Below, piece after piece: positions 42,665-51,066 of a DNA stretch of 64,000 nucleotides (positions are counted from its first letter, which is position 1; each line of letters starts with the position of its first letter). A model generated the notes under the pieces. That model had not been told where the DNA came from and ran no database searches. It saw only the letters and a list, made by a program, of their open reading frames with translations. A program made the position numbers and the translations under genes. The stretch is from Haloechinothrix aidingensis (lineage in GTDB: Bacteria > Actinomycetota > Actinomycetes > Mycobacteriales > Pseudonocardiaceae), in contig NZ_JACCKD010000007.1 of assembly GCF_013450155.1 (NCBI RefSeq), positions 124,001-188,000 of the forward strand, in the 5' to 3' direction.

Positions 42665-44188
42665 CTAGGGACGCTGCACAGCGTCGTGCGCACCATAGCC
42701 CTGCTGCGTGGCGGCCGGCGACGACCCCTGGTCGGCCACCTCGGGGTCGAGCCCTTCCAGCACGTGCTTGCCGATGAGCTCGTCCTCGGGGATCTCGATG
42801 GGGTACTCACCGTCGAAGCACGCCGCGCACAGCCGGGAACGGGGCTGCTCCGATGCGGCGATGAGCTCCTCGAGAGAAACGTAACCGAGCGAGTCGGCCC
42901 CGATCGAACGGCGGATCCCCTCGTTGTCCAGACCGTTGCCGATGAGCTCCGCGCGCGAGGCGAAATCGATGCCGTAGAAGCACGGCCAGCGCACCGGCGG
43001 GGACGCGATCCGCACGTGCACCTCAACCGCGCCCGCTTCCCGCAGCATCCGCACCAGGGCGCGCTGCGTGTTGCCGCGCACGATCGAGTCGTCCACCACG
43101 ATCAGCCGCTTGCCCCGGATGACCTCGCGCAACGGGTTCAGCTTGAGCCGGATACCGAGCTGCCGGATCGTCTGGGACGGCTCGATGAACGTGCGGCCGA
43201 CATAGGCGTTCTTCACCAGGCCCGAGCCGTACGGGATGCCGGAGGCCTGCGCGTAACCGATCGCGGCCGGCGTACCGGACTCCGGGACGGGGATCACCAC
43301 ATCCCCGTCGGCGGGATGTTCCTCGGCCAGCCTGCGCCCGATGTCCACCCGGGTAGCGTGCACGCTGCGCCCCGAGATGGTCGTATCCGGACGCGCGAGA
43401 TAGACGTACTCGAAGACGCACCCCTTCGGCTCGGGGCTGGCGAACCGCGAGGAGCGCAGGCCGCTGGCGTCGATGGCCAGCAGCTCGCCGGGCTCGACCT
43501 CGCGCACGAACGAGGCGCCGACGATGTCCAGCCCGGCGGTCTCGCTTGCCACCACCCAGCCGCGCTCCAACCTGCCGAGCACGAGCGGCCGCACACCGTG
43601 CGGGTCGCGCGCCGCATAGAGCGTGTTCTCGTCCGAGAACACCAGGCTGAACGCACCGCGCACGGTCGGGAACAGCTCCTGGGCCGCCCCCTCGACCCCC
43701 TTGTCCGTTGCCGCGTGCGCCAGCAACGCGCTGAGCACCCCGGAGTCGGTCGTGGCGGCGTCCTTCCTGAACAACCCCAGGTCGCGCGCATGGTCGGCGA
43801 GCTCCGCGGTGTTCACCAGGTTGCCGTTGTGCGCGAGTGTGATGCCGCTTCCGGCATCGGTGGTGCAGAACGTCGGTTGCGCGTTCTGCCAGTTGCCGCC
43901 CCCGGTCGTGGAGTACCGGCAGTGGCCGACCGCGACGTGACCGTTCAGCGAGCACAGCACCTGCTCGTCGAAAACCTGGCTGACCAGGCCGAGATCCTTG
44001 TACACCACGATCTGCGAGCCGTCCGAGACGGAGATGCCCGCCGCTTCCTGGCCGCGGTGCTGCAGGGCGTACAGGCCGTAGTAGGTGAGCTTGGCGACCT
44101 CCTCGCCGGGCGCCCACGCGCCGAATACCCCGCACTCCTCACGAGGTCCGTGGTCAACGGTCAAATCGTCAGGGTCGGGTTGTGACAC
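42665..44188 (-). CDS. purF: Amidophosphoribosyltransferase
   Basis: A 507-residue enzyme committing PRPP to purine synthesis. After a short propeptide, Cys19 in REECGVFGAW is the glutaminase nucleophile. ALQHRGQEAAGISVSDG, GHCRYSTTG and LAHNGNLVN belong to the glutamine-amidotransferase domain, and LIVVDDSIVRGNTQ near 370 is the PRPP-binding loop of the phosphoribosyltransferase domain. Cysteines in LCAACFDGEYP near the C-terminus suggest the iron-sulfur-containing form. The GTG at 44188 with GGGAG about eight bases ahead was chosen; an ATG 12 codons upstream is the alternative. Confidence 0.96.
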   Translation of the reverse strand: MSQPDPDDLTVDHGPREECGVFGAWAPGEEVAKLTYYGLYALQHRGQEAAGISVSDGSQIVVYKDLGLVSQVFDEQVLCSLNGHVAVGHCRYSTTGGGNWQNAQPTFCTTDAGSGITLAHNGNLVNTAELADHARDLGLFRKDAATTDSGVLSALLAHAATDKGVEGAAQELFPTVRGAFSLVFSDENTLYAARDPHGVRPLVLGRLERGWVVASETAGLDIVGASFVREVEPGELLAIDASGLRSSRFASPEPKGCVFEYVYLARPDTTISGRSVHATRVDIGRRLAEEHPADGDVVIPVPESGTPAAIGYAQASGIPYGSGLVKNAYVGRTFIEPSQTIRQLGIRLKLNPLREVIRGKRLIVVDDSIVRGNTQRALVRMLREAGAVEVHVRIASPPVRWPCFYGIDFASRAELIGNGLDNEGIRRSIGADSLGYVSLEELIAASEQPRSRLCAACFDGEYPIEIPEDELIGKHVLEGLDPEVADQGSSPAATQQGYGAHDAVQRP

Positions 44189-44295
44189 CTCAGGGCTCCC
44201 GCGAGAACGACGGACGTGCACCATCAGTGTAGCCGTTCGCATCCGCCGCCCCGCGGGAGAAGGCCGCGACGCGTGCGCCTGCCCCGGTAACGGGG

Positions 44296-44742
44296 CTAGC
44301 GGGACGGGCCGGAACGACCGCCGGAGTCGCCGCCGGAGCTGCGCAGCCACGTCGAGGTGCCCGTCCCGACCGGGACCCAGCAACCGTTGACCGCGGACGC
44401 TCCGCTGCTCGCCAGGGCGCCGGAGGGGTACTCGTCCGGCAGCGCGATCAGCTTGTCGAGCACCTCGTGCACCGTGCCGGTGGACTGCCACAGCACTGTG
44501 TCGGGCGCCATGATGTCTGCTTCGTCACCCGGCATCCGGACGGCATGCACATCGTTCTCGGCGTGCAGCTTGACCACGTCCACGACGTCGTCGTGCACGC
44601 GCACCCCGACCACGGCCACGACGGCGCCTTCGGCGTCCGTCGGGTGCACGAACTGGTACCCCCGCGAGATCAGCTCATGCAGGCGCTCTTCCATCCCCCG
44701 CGCCTCGGCGGGCGGGGCCGTGGTCTCAGCCGAGAACGTCAT
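44296..44742 (-). CDS. Conserved hypothetical protein
   Basis: A 148-residue soluble protein. The core RLHELISRGYQFVHPTDAEG, then VVAVVGVRVHDDVVDVVKLH and a LWQSTG near 105, suggests a small alpha/beta domain; I recall similar actinobacterial proteins of unknown function. It ends in a Gly/Ser/Arg-rich tail. The ATG at 44742 follows GGTGAG; an ATG four codons earlier is an alternative. It overlaps the DUF397 gene by 17 bases and is therefore probably co-transcribed and coupled with it, placing it downstream of the TGCA array. Confidence 0.7.
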   Translation of the reverse strand: MTFSAETTAPPAEARGMEERLHELISRGYQFVHPTDAEGAVVAVVGVRVHDDVVDVVKLHAENDVHAVRMPGDEADIMAPDTVLWQSTGTVHEVLDKLIALPDEYPSGALASSGASAVNGCWVPVGTGTSTWLRSSGGDSGGRSGPSR

Positions 44743-44962
44743 CGAACTCACCATCCTTGGCACTCGCGAGGAACGCGACCATCTCCTCCCGGGTGTAGAC
44801 CAGCGCGGGTCCCTCCGGATGACGCGAGTTTCGTACCGCGAAGTCGCCCGAGCCGAGCCGGGCGAACTCCACGCAGTTACCCTGCGCGCCGCTCCGTGCG
44901 CTCTTGCGCCACTCGACTCCCACCAGTTCCCGAGCTGACATGCCGTTGACAACCGCCGTCAT
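44726..44962 (-). CDS. DUF397 domain protein
   Basis: A 78-residue protein with the complete DUF397 pattern: VEWRKSARSGAQGNCVEFAR, then FAVRNSRHPEGPALVYTREE and AFLASAKDGEFDDVLG. In actinobacteria such small proteins are nearly always paired with XRE regulators with DUF5753 domains (the WhiJ-type pairs of Streptomyces), often as a functional partner of that regulator. Here the XRE gene lies about 400 bases upstream on the same strand. The TGCA-rich array occupies its promoter. The ATG at 44962 is chosen; ATGs at 45010 and 44941 are alternatives. Confidence 0.88.
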   Translation of the reverse strand: MTAVVNGMSARELVGVEWRKSARSGAQGNCVEFARLGSGDFAVRNSRHPEGPALVYTREEMVAFLASAKDGEFDDVLG

Positions 44963-44993
44963 CGACGACCCCACTTTCCCCGAATAGTAAGGA

Positions 44994-45066
44994 TGCATCT
45001 GCATGTGCATGTTCCATTGCAGCCGGACCGTAGCAGCCGATCATGCAAATGTGAATGCACATGCAG
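44994..45066. promoter_or_regulatory. Array of seven TGCA motifs in helical register
   Basis: TGCA occurs at 44994, 45000, 45006, 45018, 45044, 45056 and 45062, that is with spacings 6, 6, 12, 26, 12 and 6. The 12-mer CTGCATGTGCAT (44999-45010) has an exact inverted copy ATGCACATGCAG (45055-45066). The array ends 32 bases before the DUF397 start on the minus strand, so it overlaps the expected promoter. A related TGCA-CAT-TGCA occurs before the methyltransferase gene. The likely reader is the XRE regulator encoded next door; this is inference. Confidence 0.65.
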
Positions 45067-45092
45067 CCGCCGAATCGGCAGCTGATCCTCAA

Positions 45093-45368
45093 TCACTGAG
45101 ACGGGTGACAACGATCGAGGTTGTACTTCTCCCCACCGGAGTAACCGGGCGCGTACGGTAACCGGGCCGCGCGAATCAGCGCCGACACGACGCCGTCCGA
45201 CACGACCCCGGGCGGCAACATCGACGGGACCGATGGCAACACCCGCACCCCACCGTGGTGGGCAGCCCGACCGGTGAACGAGCCGGCAGCCGTACCGCAC
45301 GGACCCCACGCGAACCAACCGGATCCATCGGGCACCCGATACACCGGGCACCCGGGTACCCGGGGCAC
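45093..45368 (-). CDS. Possible small protein coupled to the XRE regulator
   Basis: An open frame of 91 codons whose GTG start shares one base with the XRE stop (TAGTG), a classic coupled arrangement. The product has CPVYRVPDGSGWFAWGPCG near the N-terminus and ends NLDRCHPSQ. It has four cysteines, no membrane helix and no family I recognise. Codon use is moderately GC3-rich, weaker than its neighbours. It may be real or chance. Confidence 0.4.
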   Translation of the reverse strand: MPRVPGCPVYRVPDGSGWFAWGPCGTAAGSFTGRAAHHGGVRVLPSVPSMLPPGVVSDGVVSALIRAARLPYAPGYSGGEKYNLDRCHPSQ

Positions 45369-46279
45369 TAGGTCTGCACGCGGACCTTCGACAGCATCTG
45401 GCGACTCTGCTCCGGGGTCTCGGCGTCGACGGCGAGGCGGTCCAGCGCTCGAGAGTAGACCTCGAGCTCGTCGAGCCGCTCGATGTAGTGCGCCCCGGTG
45501 AGGTACTCGACGTAGGCAACGTCCGGCAGCTCGGGCTCGGCGAACCGCAGCAACGAGAACGCGCCCTCCACGGCCTGCCCGCTGCGGTCGTACGGCAACA
45601 CCTGCAGCGTGATGTGCGGCATCGTGGTCAGCTCGAGCAACGCGTCGAGCTGACCCCGCAGTACCTTACGGCCGCCGATCGGCCGGTGCAGCACGGACTC
45701 GTCGATCACGCACCAGAACCGGGGAGCGTCCGGACGCGCCAGCAGTTTCTGGCGGCGCACGCGCAGCGCGACGCGCTCGTCGATCTCCGCTTCGGTCATA
45801 CCGCTACGCGCGTTGGCGACGACAGCCCGCGCGTAGTCCTCCGTCTGCAGCAGGCCGGGCACGAACTGCAGCTCGAAACTCTGGATACGCGAGGCCACTT
45901 CCTCCAGCCCGACGTATGCGCTGAACCACGACGGGATGACCTCGGTGTAGCCCTGCCACCACCCGGGCTGGTTGCACTGGTCGACCATGTCCTCGTACAT
46001 CTTGCGCTCGTCCGGGTCATGCACCCCGTAGACGGTGAGCAGGTCGAGGACATCTCGCTTCTTGAAGCCGACACGGCCCAGCTCGAGGCGGCTCATCTTG
46101 GACTCGGAACCGCGGATCTGTTCGCCTGCGGCCGCACGGGTGATACCCATCTCCTCGCGTAGCTTGCGCAGCCACGCACCGAGAATCATGCGCCGGGCCG
46201 TCGGAGCGCCACCGGACTCGGACCCGGACGAACCGCCGGAGGAACCCCCAGGAGAAGCACCGCGCGCCGAAGAAGTCAT
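45368..46279 (-). CDS. XRE-family regulator with DUF5753 (WhiJ-like)
   Basis: A 303-residue regulator: a Ser/Gly-rich leader (1-28), helix-turn-helix at about 33-85 (LRKLREEMGITRAAAGEQIR, SKMSRLELGRVGFKKRDVLD), and the DUF5753 domain (about 110-290) with WFSAYVGLEEVASRIQSFEL, VPGLLQTEDYARAVV, and WCVIDESVLHRPIGG. This architecture is strongly linked to DUF397 partners and to developmental control in Streptomyces. It is divergent from the SAV2177-type methyltransferase (190-base gap) and upstream of the DUF397 gene, so both could be its targets. The ATG at 46279 was taken although no strong ribosome site is seen. Confidence 0.92.
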   Translation of the reverse strand: MTSSARGASPGGSSGGSSGSESGGAPTARRMILGAWLRKLREEMGITRAAAGEQIRGSESKMSRLELGRVGFKKRDVLDLLTVYGVHDPDERKMYEDMVDQCNQPGWWQGYTEVIPSWFSAYVGLEEVASRIQSFELQFVPGLLQTEDYARAVVANARSGMTEAEIDERVALRVRRQKLLARPDAPRFWCVIDESVLHRPIGGRKVLRGQLDALLELTTMPHITLQVLPYDRSGQAVEGAFSLLRFAEPELPDVAYVEYLTGAHYIERLDELEVYSRALDRLAVDAETPEQSRQMLSKVRVQT

Positions 46280-46395
46280 ATAGCACCCTCGTGTCGTCGC
46301 AGGTCAGGCTAATAACCCCACGGAGTGTACTACGCGCAGAGCAATGGACCAATCACAGACCGTTGGTCGTTCCGTGCGACAAGCCTCCCGTACGG

Positions 46396-46408
46396 GTGCA
46401 CATTGCAC
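46396..46408. promoter_or_regulatory. TGCA-CAT-TGCA dyad before the methyltransferase gene
   Basis: GTGCA-CAT-TGCAC lies in the gap between the divergent XRE and methyltransferase genes, 61 bases before the latter. It shares the TGCA half-site with the array before the DUF397 gene, suggesting a common regulator. Confidence 0.5.
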
Positions 46409-46468
46409 GTAGGCTTACCACTACCCTATGTGTGATCTGCGATACGACGAAGCCTAGCGAGGTGTTCG

Positions 46469-47305
46469 ATGACTAGCACGTCATCCCAGTCCGACGAGCG
46501 CGTTCCGGTAGGGGTTGATCCGACGCGAGCCAGTATCGCGCGCGTCTACGACGCCTTCCTGGGGGGCAAGGACAACTACCAGATCGACCGTGAGGTCTTC
46601 CACGGCGTACAGGCCAAGGCCCCGGAAGCCCAGGAGCTCGCGGTGGACAACCGGGCGTTCCTGATTCGCGTCTGCCGCTTCCTGGCGCGCCAGACCGGCA
46701 TCAACCAGTTCCTCGACTGCGGCTCCGGCCTGCCGACGGCCGAGAACATCCACCAGGCCGTGCAGCGCACCAACCCGGACGCGCGTGTGGTCTACATCGA
46801 CAACGACCCGGTGGTGCTCGCGCACGGTCGTGCCCTTCTCGAGGAGAACGAGCAGACACACTTCTCTCCCGCGGACATCTTCGACCCGCAGTCCGTCCTC
46901 GAGGACGAGGTCGTCCGCAAGCACATCGACTTCACCGAGCCGCTCGCCTTCCTCCAGCTCGGCACGTTGCACCACTTCGAGGGACCGGAGCACCGCCCTG
47001 CCGAGATCATGCGGGAGTACATCGACGCGCTGCCGTCCGGTTCGTACGTGGCGATCAGCCACTTCCTCGACCCGGAGAACGAGCACAGCGAGGTGGCCCG
47101 CAAGATGGAGGAGGTCTTCCGGCACAGCCCGATGGGCTCCGGAACGTTCCGCACCAAGCGCCAGATCGAGGAGCTGTTCAACGGCCTGGAAATGGTCGAA
47201 CCCGGAGTCGCCAAGTGCTTCGAGTGGTGGCCGGACGGGCCGATGCTCGGGGAGCCGAGCCAGGTTTCGCACTGCATCGCGGGCGGGGTCGCGCGCAAGC
47301 CCTGA
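46469..47305 (+). CDS. SAV2177-type (DUF574) SAM-dependent methyltransferase
   Basis: A 278-residue protein of the SAV2177/DUF574 methyltransferase family, expanded in actinobacteria. Signature features: PTRASIARVYDAFLGGKDNY near the start, FLDCGSGLPTAENIHQ near residue 82 (SAM loop), VVYIDNDPVVLAHGRALL, LGTLHHF, and SYVAISHFLDP. Substrates are not known. Family members often sit beside XRE/DUF397 genes, as here. It starts at an ATG after GCGAGGTGTTCG. The TGCA dyad upstream suggests co-regulation with the DUF397 gene. Confidence 0.9.
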   Translation: MTSTSSQSDERVPVGVDPTRASIARVYDAFLGGKDNYQIDREVFHGVQAKAPEAQELAVDNRAFLIRVCRFLARQTGINQFLDCGSGLPTAENIHQAVQRTNPDARVVYIDNDPVVLAHGRALLEENEQTHFSPADIFDPQSVLEDEVVRKHIDFTEPLAFLQLGTLHHFEGPEHRPAEIMREYIDALPSGSYVAISHFLDPENEHSEVARKMEEVFRHSPMGSGTFRTKRQIEELFNGLEMVEPGVAKCFEWWPDGPMLGEPSQVSHCIAGGVARKP

Positions 47306-47321
47306 TGCGCCGGACGCTCGC

Positions 47322-47705
47322 TCAGGCAGGCTCAACGGGCAGCAGGGTGGACAGGTCGGCGCGGTTGCCGGAAACACTGACCCGGCCATCGCGTACGGCC
47401 TCGTCCCACACCAGCCGGCCCGCGGCCAGCTCCAGCCACGTCCGCGGGTCGGTCTCGACCACATTGGGCGGGGTTCCCCTGGTGTGCCGTGGCCCGTCGA
47501 GGCACTGGACCGCCGCGAACGGGGGAACCCGGACCTCGACGCTACGTCCGGGGGCGCGGTGTTCCAGCGAGCGCAGGCTCAGCCGGACGGCCTCGCCGAG
47601 CTCTGCCCGTGCCGGCCGGTCCGCTGTGCCATCGAGCCAGCCGGACATCCCGGCGAGCGCATCGCGCACCGCGCGGGGGTCCGGGGCACCCTTCGTGGAC
47701 GTCAC
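47322..47705 (-). CDS. Sterol carrier-family protein
   Basis: A 127-residue protein resembling the small actinobacterial sterol-carrier/SCP2-like proteins: VRVPPFAAVQCLDGPRHTRG, NVVETDPRTWLELAAGRLVW and GRVSVSGNRADLSTLLPV follow the family's strand and helix order. The latter two segments match the SCP2-like part of maleylpyruvate-isomerase-type proteins. Function is probably binding of a small hydrophobic ligand. It starts at a GTG after GGGGGC. It converges with the methyltransferase gene. Confidence 0.75.
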   Translation of the reverse strand: MTSTKGAPDPRAVRDALAGMSGWLDGTADRPARAELGEAVRLSLRSLEHRAPGRSVEVRVPPFAAVQCLDGPRHTRGTPPNVVETDPRTWLELAAGRLVWDEAVRDGRVSVSGNRADLSTLLPVEPA

Positions 47706-47876
47706 GCCCCCAGCCTAGTGATGCCGGTGCAGTGATGACCGCACAGGCACTCGCCCGCAGCGGGTCCTTCGTGGCCGGACGGCGGGCGTGACATGCGATC
47801 GCCGGATACGTCCGGCCGCCACCAACCCTCTACGATGACCGAGTAACCGACGTCACGCCGGAACCGGGGAGCGAAC

Positions 47877-48479
47877 TTGGCGCAGTCACACGAGCCGGGG
47901 CGAACCACACGACGCCGCACCCCGGCGACACCCCCCATCACCGAAGCCATGCGCGCGCATGCCCGCGCCAACCCGAATACCTGGTTGAACGTGATCGACG
48001 AGGCCTTCGACCCGGACGACGCGGTGCCGTCCTGGGCTGTGGTGGGCTCGTACCCGGTGGACAGCGACGGCGAGGTAGGACAGACCTTCCACCCCAACGA
48101 GAGCTACCGCCCGTCGCCGAAGGCGCTGGGCTACCCGGAACCGCAGAGCGAGCTGGAAGAGCTCATGCAGCTGGTGGACGCGCAGCACCGTTCCGCGTCC
48201 GAGCTGCCGCCGCTCGTACTGCGGTCGACGCTGTACGTCTACGCCATGGCTCCGCAGCAGGATCACCTCACCGGCTTCTACGACCGCACCGGCCGGGTGG
48301 TCGTGCCTGCCTACACCAGCCGCGAGATGATTCCCGCCGACTGGCCGGGAGCGCGGATGGTCACGGGCCGGCAGCTGCTGCCGTTCCTCGCCGGGCATCC
48401 GCTGGCGATCAACCCGCACGAAGCGGTCACCGCCGTGATACCGGCACGGCAGCTGCAGTCCGCGGAACAGCAGCGCTGA
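47877..48479 (+). CDS. Type VII secretion-associated-like protein
   Basis: A 200-residue soluble protein resembling actinobacterial proteins annotated as type VII secretion system-associated: ANPNTWLNVIDEAFDPDD, PSWAVVGSYPVDSDGEV, SYRPSPKALGYPEPQSELEE, and the C-terminal GHPLAINPHEAVTAVIPA. The fold recalls SseB-like proteins. It starts at a TTG five bases after GGGGAGCGAAC. No ESX core gene is nearby; together with the EspG-like gene at 8.5 kb it shows scattered ESX-linked genes. Assignment is by pattern memory. Confidence 0.65.
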   Translation: MAQSHEPGRTTRRRTPATPPITEAMRAHARANPNTWLNVIDEAFDPDDAVPSWAVVGSYPVDSDGEVGQTFHPNESYRPSPKALGYPEPQSELEELMQLVDAQHRSASELPPLVLRSTLYVYAMAPQQDHLTGFYDRTGRVVVPAYTSREMIPADWPGARMVTGRQLLPFLAGHPLAINPHEAVTAVIPARQLQSAEQQR

Positions 48480-48498
48480 ACGGGCGGGCGGCACCTCT

Positions 48499-48531
48499 CT
48501 TGCGGCGCGGTGCCGGTCGCCGCGCCGCAAG
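48499..48531 (+). terminator. Strong hairpin after the T7SS-associated gene
   Basis: A perfect 12-bp stem CTTGCGGCGCGG (48499-48510) / CCGCGCCGCAAG (48520-48531) with a nine-base loop begins 20 bases after the stop. No T-tract follows. Confidence 0.7.
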
Positions 48532-48699
48532 CACCCCTCGGTCGGGTGACACTCGATAGATCGAACCGGCCTGATCGAGCCGCGATGCTGTGCGAAGAAT
48601 GGATCTCGGGTCGTCTGCTACCCCCTGCTCCTCGTGAGACCAGCACGACGACCCGGAGTTCCGGACCAACCAGACCGCGGCATTCGGGAGGGCATCAGC

Positions 48700-49566
48700 G
48701 TGAGATCCGGTACGTTACCAAGACACGGCCCACGCAGGTTGGCGAGCGTGCTGGCGACGAGTGCCCTGCTGATCAGCTCGACAACCCACCAGGCCGCGCA
48801 CGCCGCTGACGACAAGGACACGCAGGTGCGCGCGCACAGCACTCCGATGGGCTCGCAGATCGAGCGGGTGGAGGGCTCCGAGCGCGACTCCGCCAAGGAC
48901 GCCAAGGACGACAAGGGCGACAAGGGCAAGGCCGACGCCTCACGGGACTCGGACGTCCGGGGGATCGACGTCAGCGGTTGGCAGCAGGACGTCGACTGGC
49001 AGCACTGGTGGGATGAGGGCAAGCGGTTCGCCTTCGTGAAGGCCACCGAGGGGACCGGGTACACGAACCCGTACTTCCCCCAGCAGTACAACGGGTCGTA
49101 CGACGTCGGGATGATCCGCGGCGCGTACCACTTCGCCCGTCCGGACCGTTCCAGCGGCGCGGCCCAGGCGAACTTCTTCGTCGACAACGGCGGGATGTGG
49201 AGTGGTGACGGGAAGACCCTTCCCGGGGCGGCCGATCTGGAGTACAACCCGTACGGCGAGGACTGCTACGACAAGTCCGAGTCGGAGATGGTCGACTGGA
49301 TCCAGGACTTCCACGACACCTACGCCGACCGCACCGGGCGCTACCCGATCTTCTACACCTCGACGAGCTGGTGGGAGAAGTGCGTCGGCGACTCGCACGA
49401 CTTCGGCGAGACAGCGCCACTGTGGATCGCGCGCTACTCCAGCCGGGTCGGCGAGCTCCCTTCCGGTTGGCACTACTACTCCTTCTGGCAGTACACCGAC
49501 GACCCGATCGACAAGAACGAGTTCAACGGCACGCGCAGCCAGCTCCGCGCCGTCGCGACGGGGTAG
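48700..49566 (+). CDS. Secreted GH25 lysozyme
   Basis: A 288-residue exported muramidase. A signal peptide covers residues 1 to about 36 (VRSGTLPRHGPRRLASVLAT and hydrophobic core). A charged Lys/Asp-rich linker to about 85 precedes the GH25 domain: GIDVSGWQQDVDWQHW (active-site Asp), FAFVKATEGTGYTNP, RGAYHFARPD, and AADLEYNPYG with the catalytic Asp-x-Glu. WIARYSSRVGELPSGWHYYS and FWQYTDD close the barrel. It starts at a GTG after GGGAGGGCATCA. Likely role: peptidoglycan remodelling or lysis of competitors. Confidence 0.92.
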   Translation: MRSGTLPRHGPRRLASVLATSALLISSTTHQAAHAADDKDTQVRAHSTPMGSQIERVEGSERDSAKDAKDDKGDKGKADASRDSDVRGIDVSGWQQDVDWQHWWDEGKRFAFVKATEGTGYTNPYFPQQYNGSYDVGMIRGAYHFARPDRSSGAAQANFFVDNGGMWSGDGKTLPGAADLEYNPYGEDCYDKSESEMVDWIQDFHDTYADRTGRYPIFYTSTSWWEKCVGDSHDFGETAPLWIARYSSRVGELPSGWHYYSFWQYTDDPIDKNEFNGTRSQLRAVATG

Positions 49567-49769
49567 CCGCCCGGCCCCCGGCCGGCGACGGTCGCCACGG
49601 GATTACCGGTGAACACCCCGCGGCGCCGACACCGGGTCAGGTGTGTCGCACACGTCGAATAGGCTGCGGCATGATGCGTGCTCGGGCCCGGGCGATGGAA
49701 CGTCACCTCGTCGTGGCGCATCCCACTGGATGAGCACGGCAGCGACACGACTTCTTGGGGAGGACTCGT

Positions 49770-50993
49770 ATGACGTATCCACCGCAGCCGGGGCAGCCCG
49801 ATCCGCACGATCACGGGGCACCTGCCGGTGGCGACCCCGGCCAGCACGGGGGTCCTCCCCAACACGGTGGTTACCCGGGGCAGCCACAACAACCCGGGCC
49901 GGCACAACCGGGCGGGCCCGGCCAGCAGCCGTACCCCTACGGCCAGGGCGGCTATCCCCAGCAGCCCGATCACTACGGGCAGTGGGGTCACCCGCAGCAA
50001 CCCGGGCAGCCGCCGGGCGGCGGGTTCGGCCAGCACGGTGGCTATCCCCAGCACGGCGACCCGTACGGTCCGGGTGGCTACCCGCCGCCCGGCGGTTATC
50101 CCCCGGGTGGCCAGCCCCCGGGTGGTATGCCTCCCGGGGGTGGCTACGGTCCCGGGTTCGGGGGACCACCCCCCGAGAAACGCACCGGCCTGTGGGTCGG
50201 CCTCGGGGCAGGCGGGCTCGGCGTGCTCGCGATCGCCGCCTTGCTGATCACCGGGTTCGTCGCACCAGGGTTCTTCCTCAGCGGCGACGACCCCGACGAG
50301 ATCGCCGAGTCGTTCGCCACCGCCGTCAACGACCGCGACCTCGAAGCCACCCGCGCGGTCATGTGCGCCGACTCGAGCTACGAGCAGCGCCAGGAGATCG
50401 ACCAGGAACTGATCGACGAATCGGCATCGAACAACGAGCGCATCAGCGTCACCGGACCGGCCGAGACCTCCGACAACGGGGCTACCGTGCCCATCACGCT
50501 GGACTCCGACGTCGCTGCCGACCCGGATACCGGCGAGTCCTCGGTGGACCTGCAACTCGTGCTCGTCGACGAGGACGGCTGGTGCGTCGATGACGTCGTT
50601 ACCGCGGACGCGGCAGGCACGCCGAGCGACGGTCCCGGCGATGCTCCCGGCGACGACGTGCCGGGGGACGGTGCGCCAGGTGGCGACACGAACATCGAGG
50701 CCGATGAGGAAGGCATGGCCGCGATCGGGGATTTCGTCGACGCGATCAACGACGGCGACGACGGCGCGGCGGTCGACATGCTCTGCGACGACGTCGCCGA
50801 CGTGACCGAGGACGCCGTCGAGCGGGCGGTCGACGAGGACGCGACCATCTCCGACACCGAACCGGACATGGCCCTCGAGGGTTGGATCAGCGTCAACCTC
50901 ACCGGGTCCCGCGGCGGGCGCGACGCGGAAGGCAACCTCATGGTCGACGGCGCCGGCGACTCGTGGTGCGTGAGCAGCTTCGGCCTGTTCTGA
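49770..50993 (+). CDS. Pro/Gly/Gln-rich single-pass membrane protein, longer paralogue
   Basis: A 407-residue protein of three parts: a disordered cytoplasmic region rich in Pro, Gly, Gln and His (1 to about 137), one membrane helix (about 140-169, [20 protein letters not shown]), and an extracytoplasmic region of two domains. The first (about 172-280) begins [20 protein letters not shown] and ends with a Cys in DGWCVDD; an acidic Gly/Pro linker follows; the second repeats the same theme ([20 protein letters not shown], ending DSWCVSS). It resembles DUF4878-like lumazine-binding-fold domains. It starts at an ATG after GGGGAGGA. The neighbour downstream is a shorter paralogue. Confidence 0.75.
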   Translation: MTYPPQPGQPDPHDHGAPAGGDPGQHGGPPQHGGYPGQPQQPGPAQPGGPGQQPYPYGQGGYPQQPDHYGQWGHPQQPGQPPGGGFGQHGGYPQHGDPYGPGGYPPPGGYPPGGQPPGGMPPGGGYGPGFGGPPPEKRTGLWVGLGAGGLGVLAIAALLITGFVAPGFFLSGDDPDEIAESFATAVNDRDLEATRAVMCADSSYEQRQEIDQELIDESASNNERISVTGPAETSDNGATVPITLDSDVAADPDTGESSVDLQLVLVDEDGWCVDDVVTADAAGTPSDGPGDAPGDDVPGDGAPGGDTNIEADEEGMAAIGDFVDAINDGDDGAAVDMLCDDVADVTEDAVERAVDEDATISDTEPDMALEGWISVNLTGSRGGRDAEGNLMVDGAGDSWCVSSFGLF

Positions 50994-51066
50994 CGGGAGC
51001 GCGTTCCTGCGGGGTACACGGGACGGTGGCGCGTACCCCGCCGCCGACACGAAGGGAACGATCCGC

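Noticed and set aside
46381-46416. 36-bp palindrome AAGCCT...AGGCTT around the TGCA dyad
   Set aside because: The outer arms and the inner TGCA dyad do not share a centre, so it is not one symmetric operator; only the inner dyad was kept.
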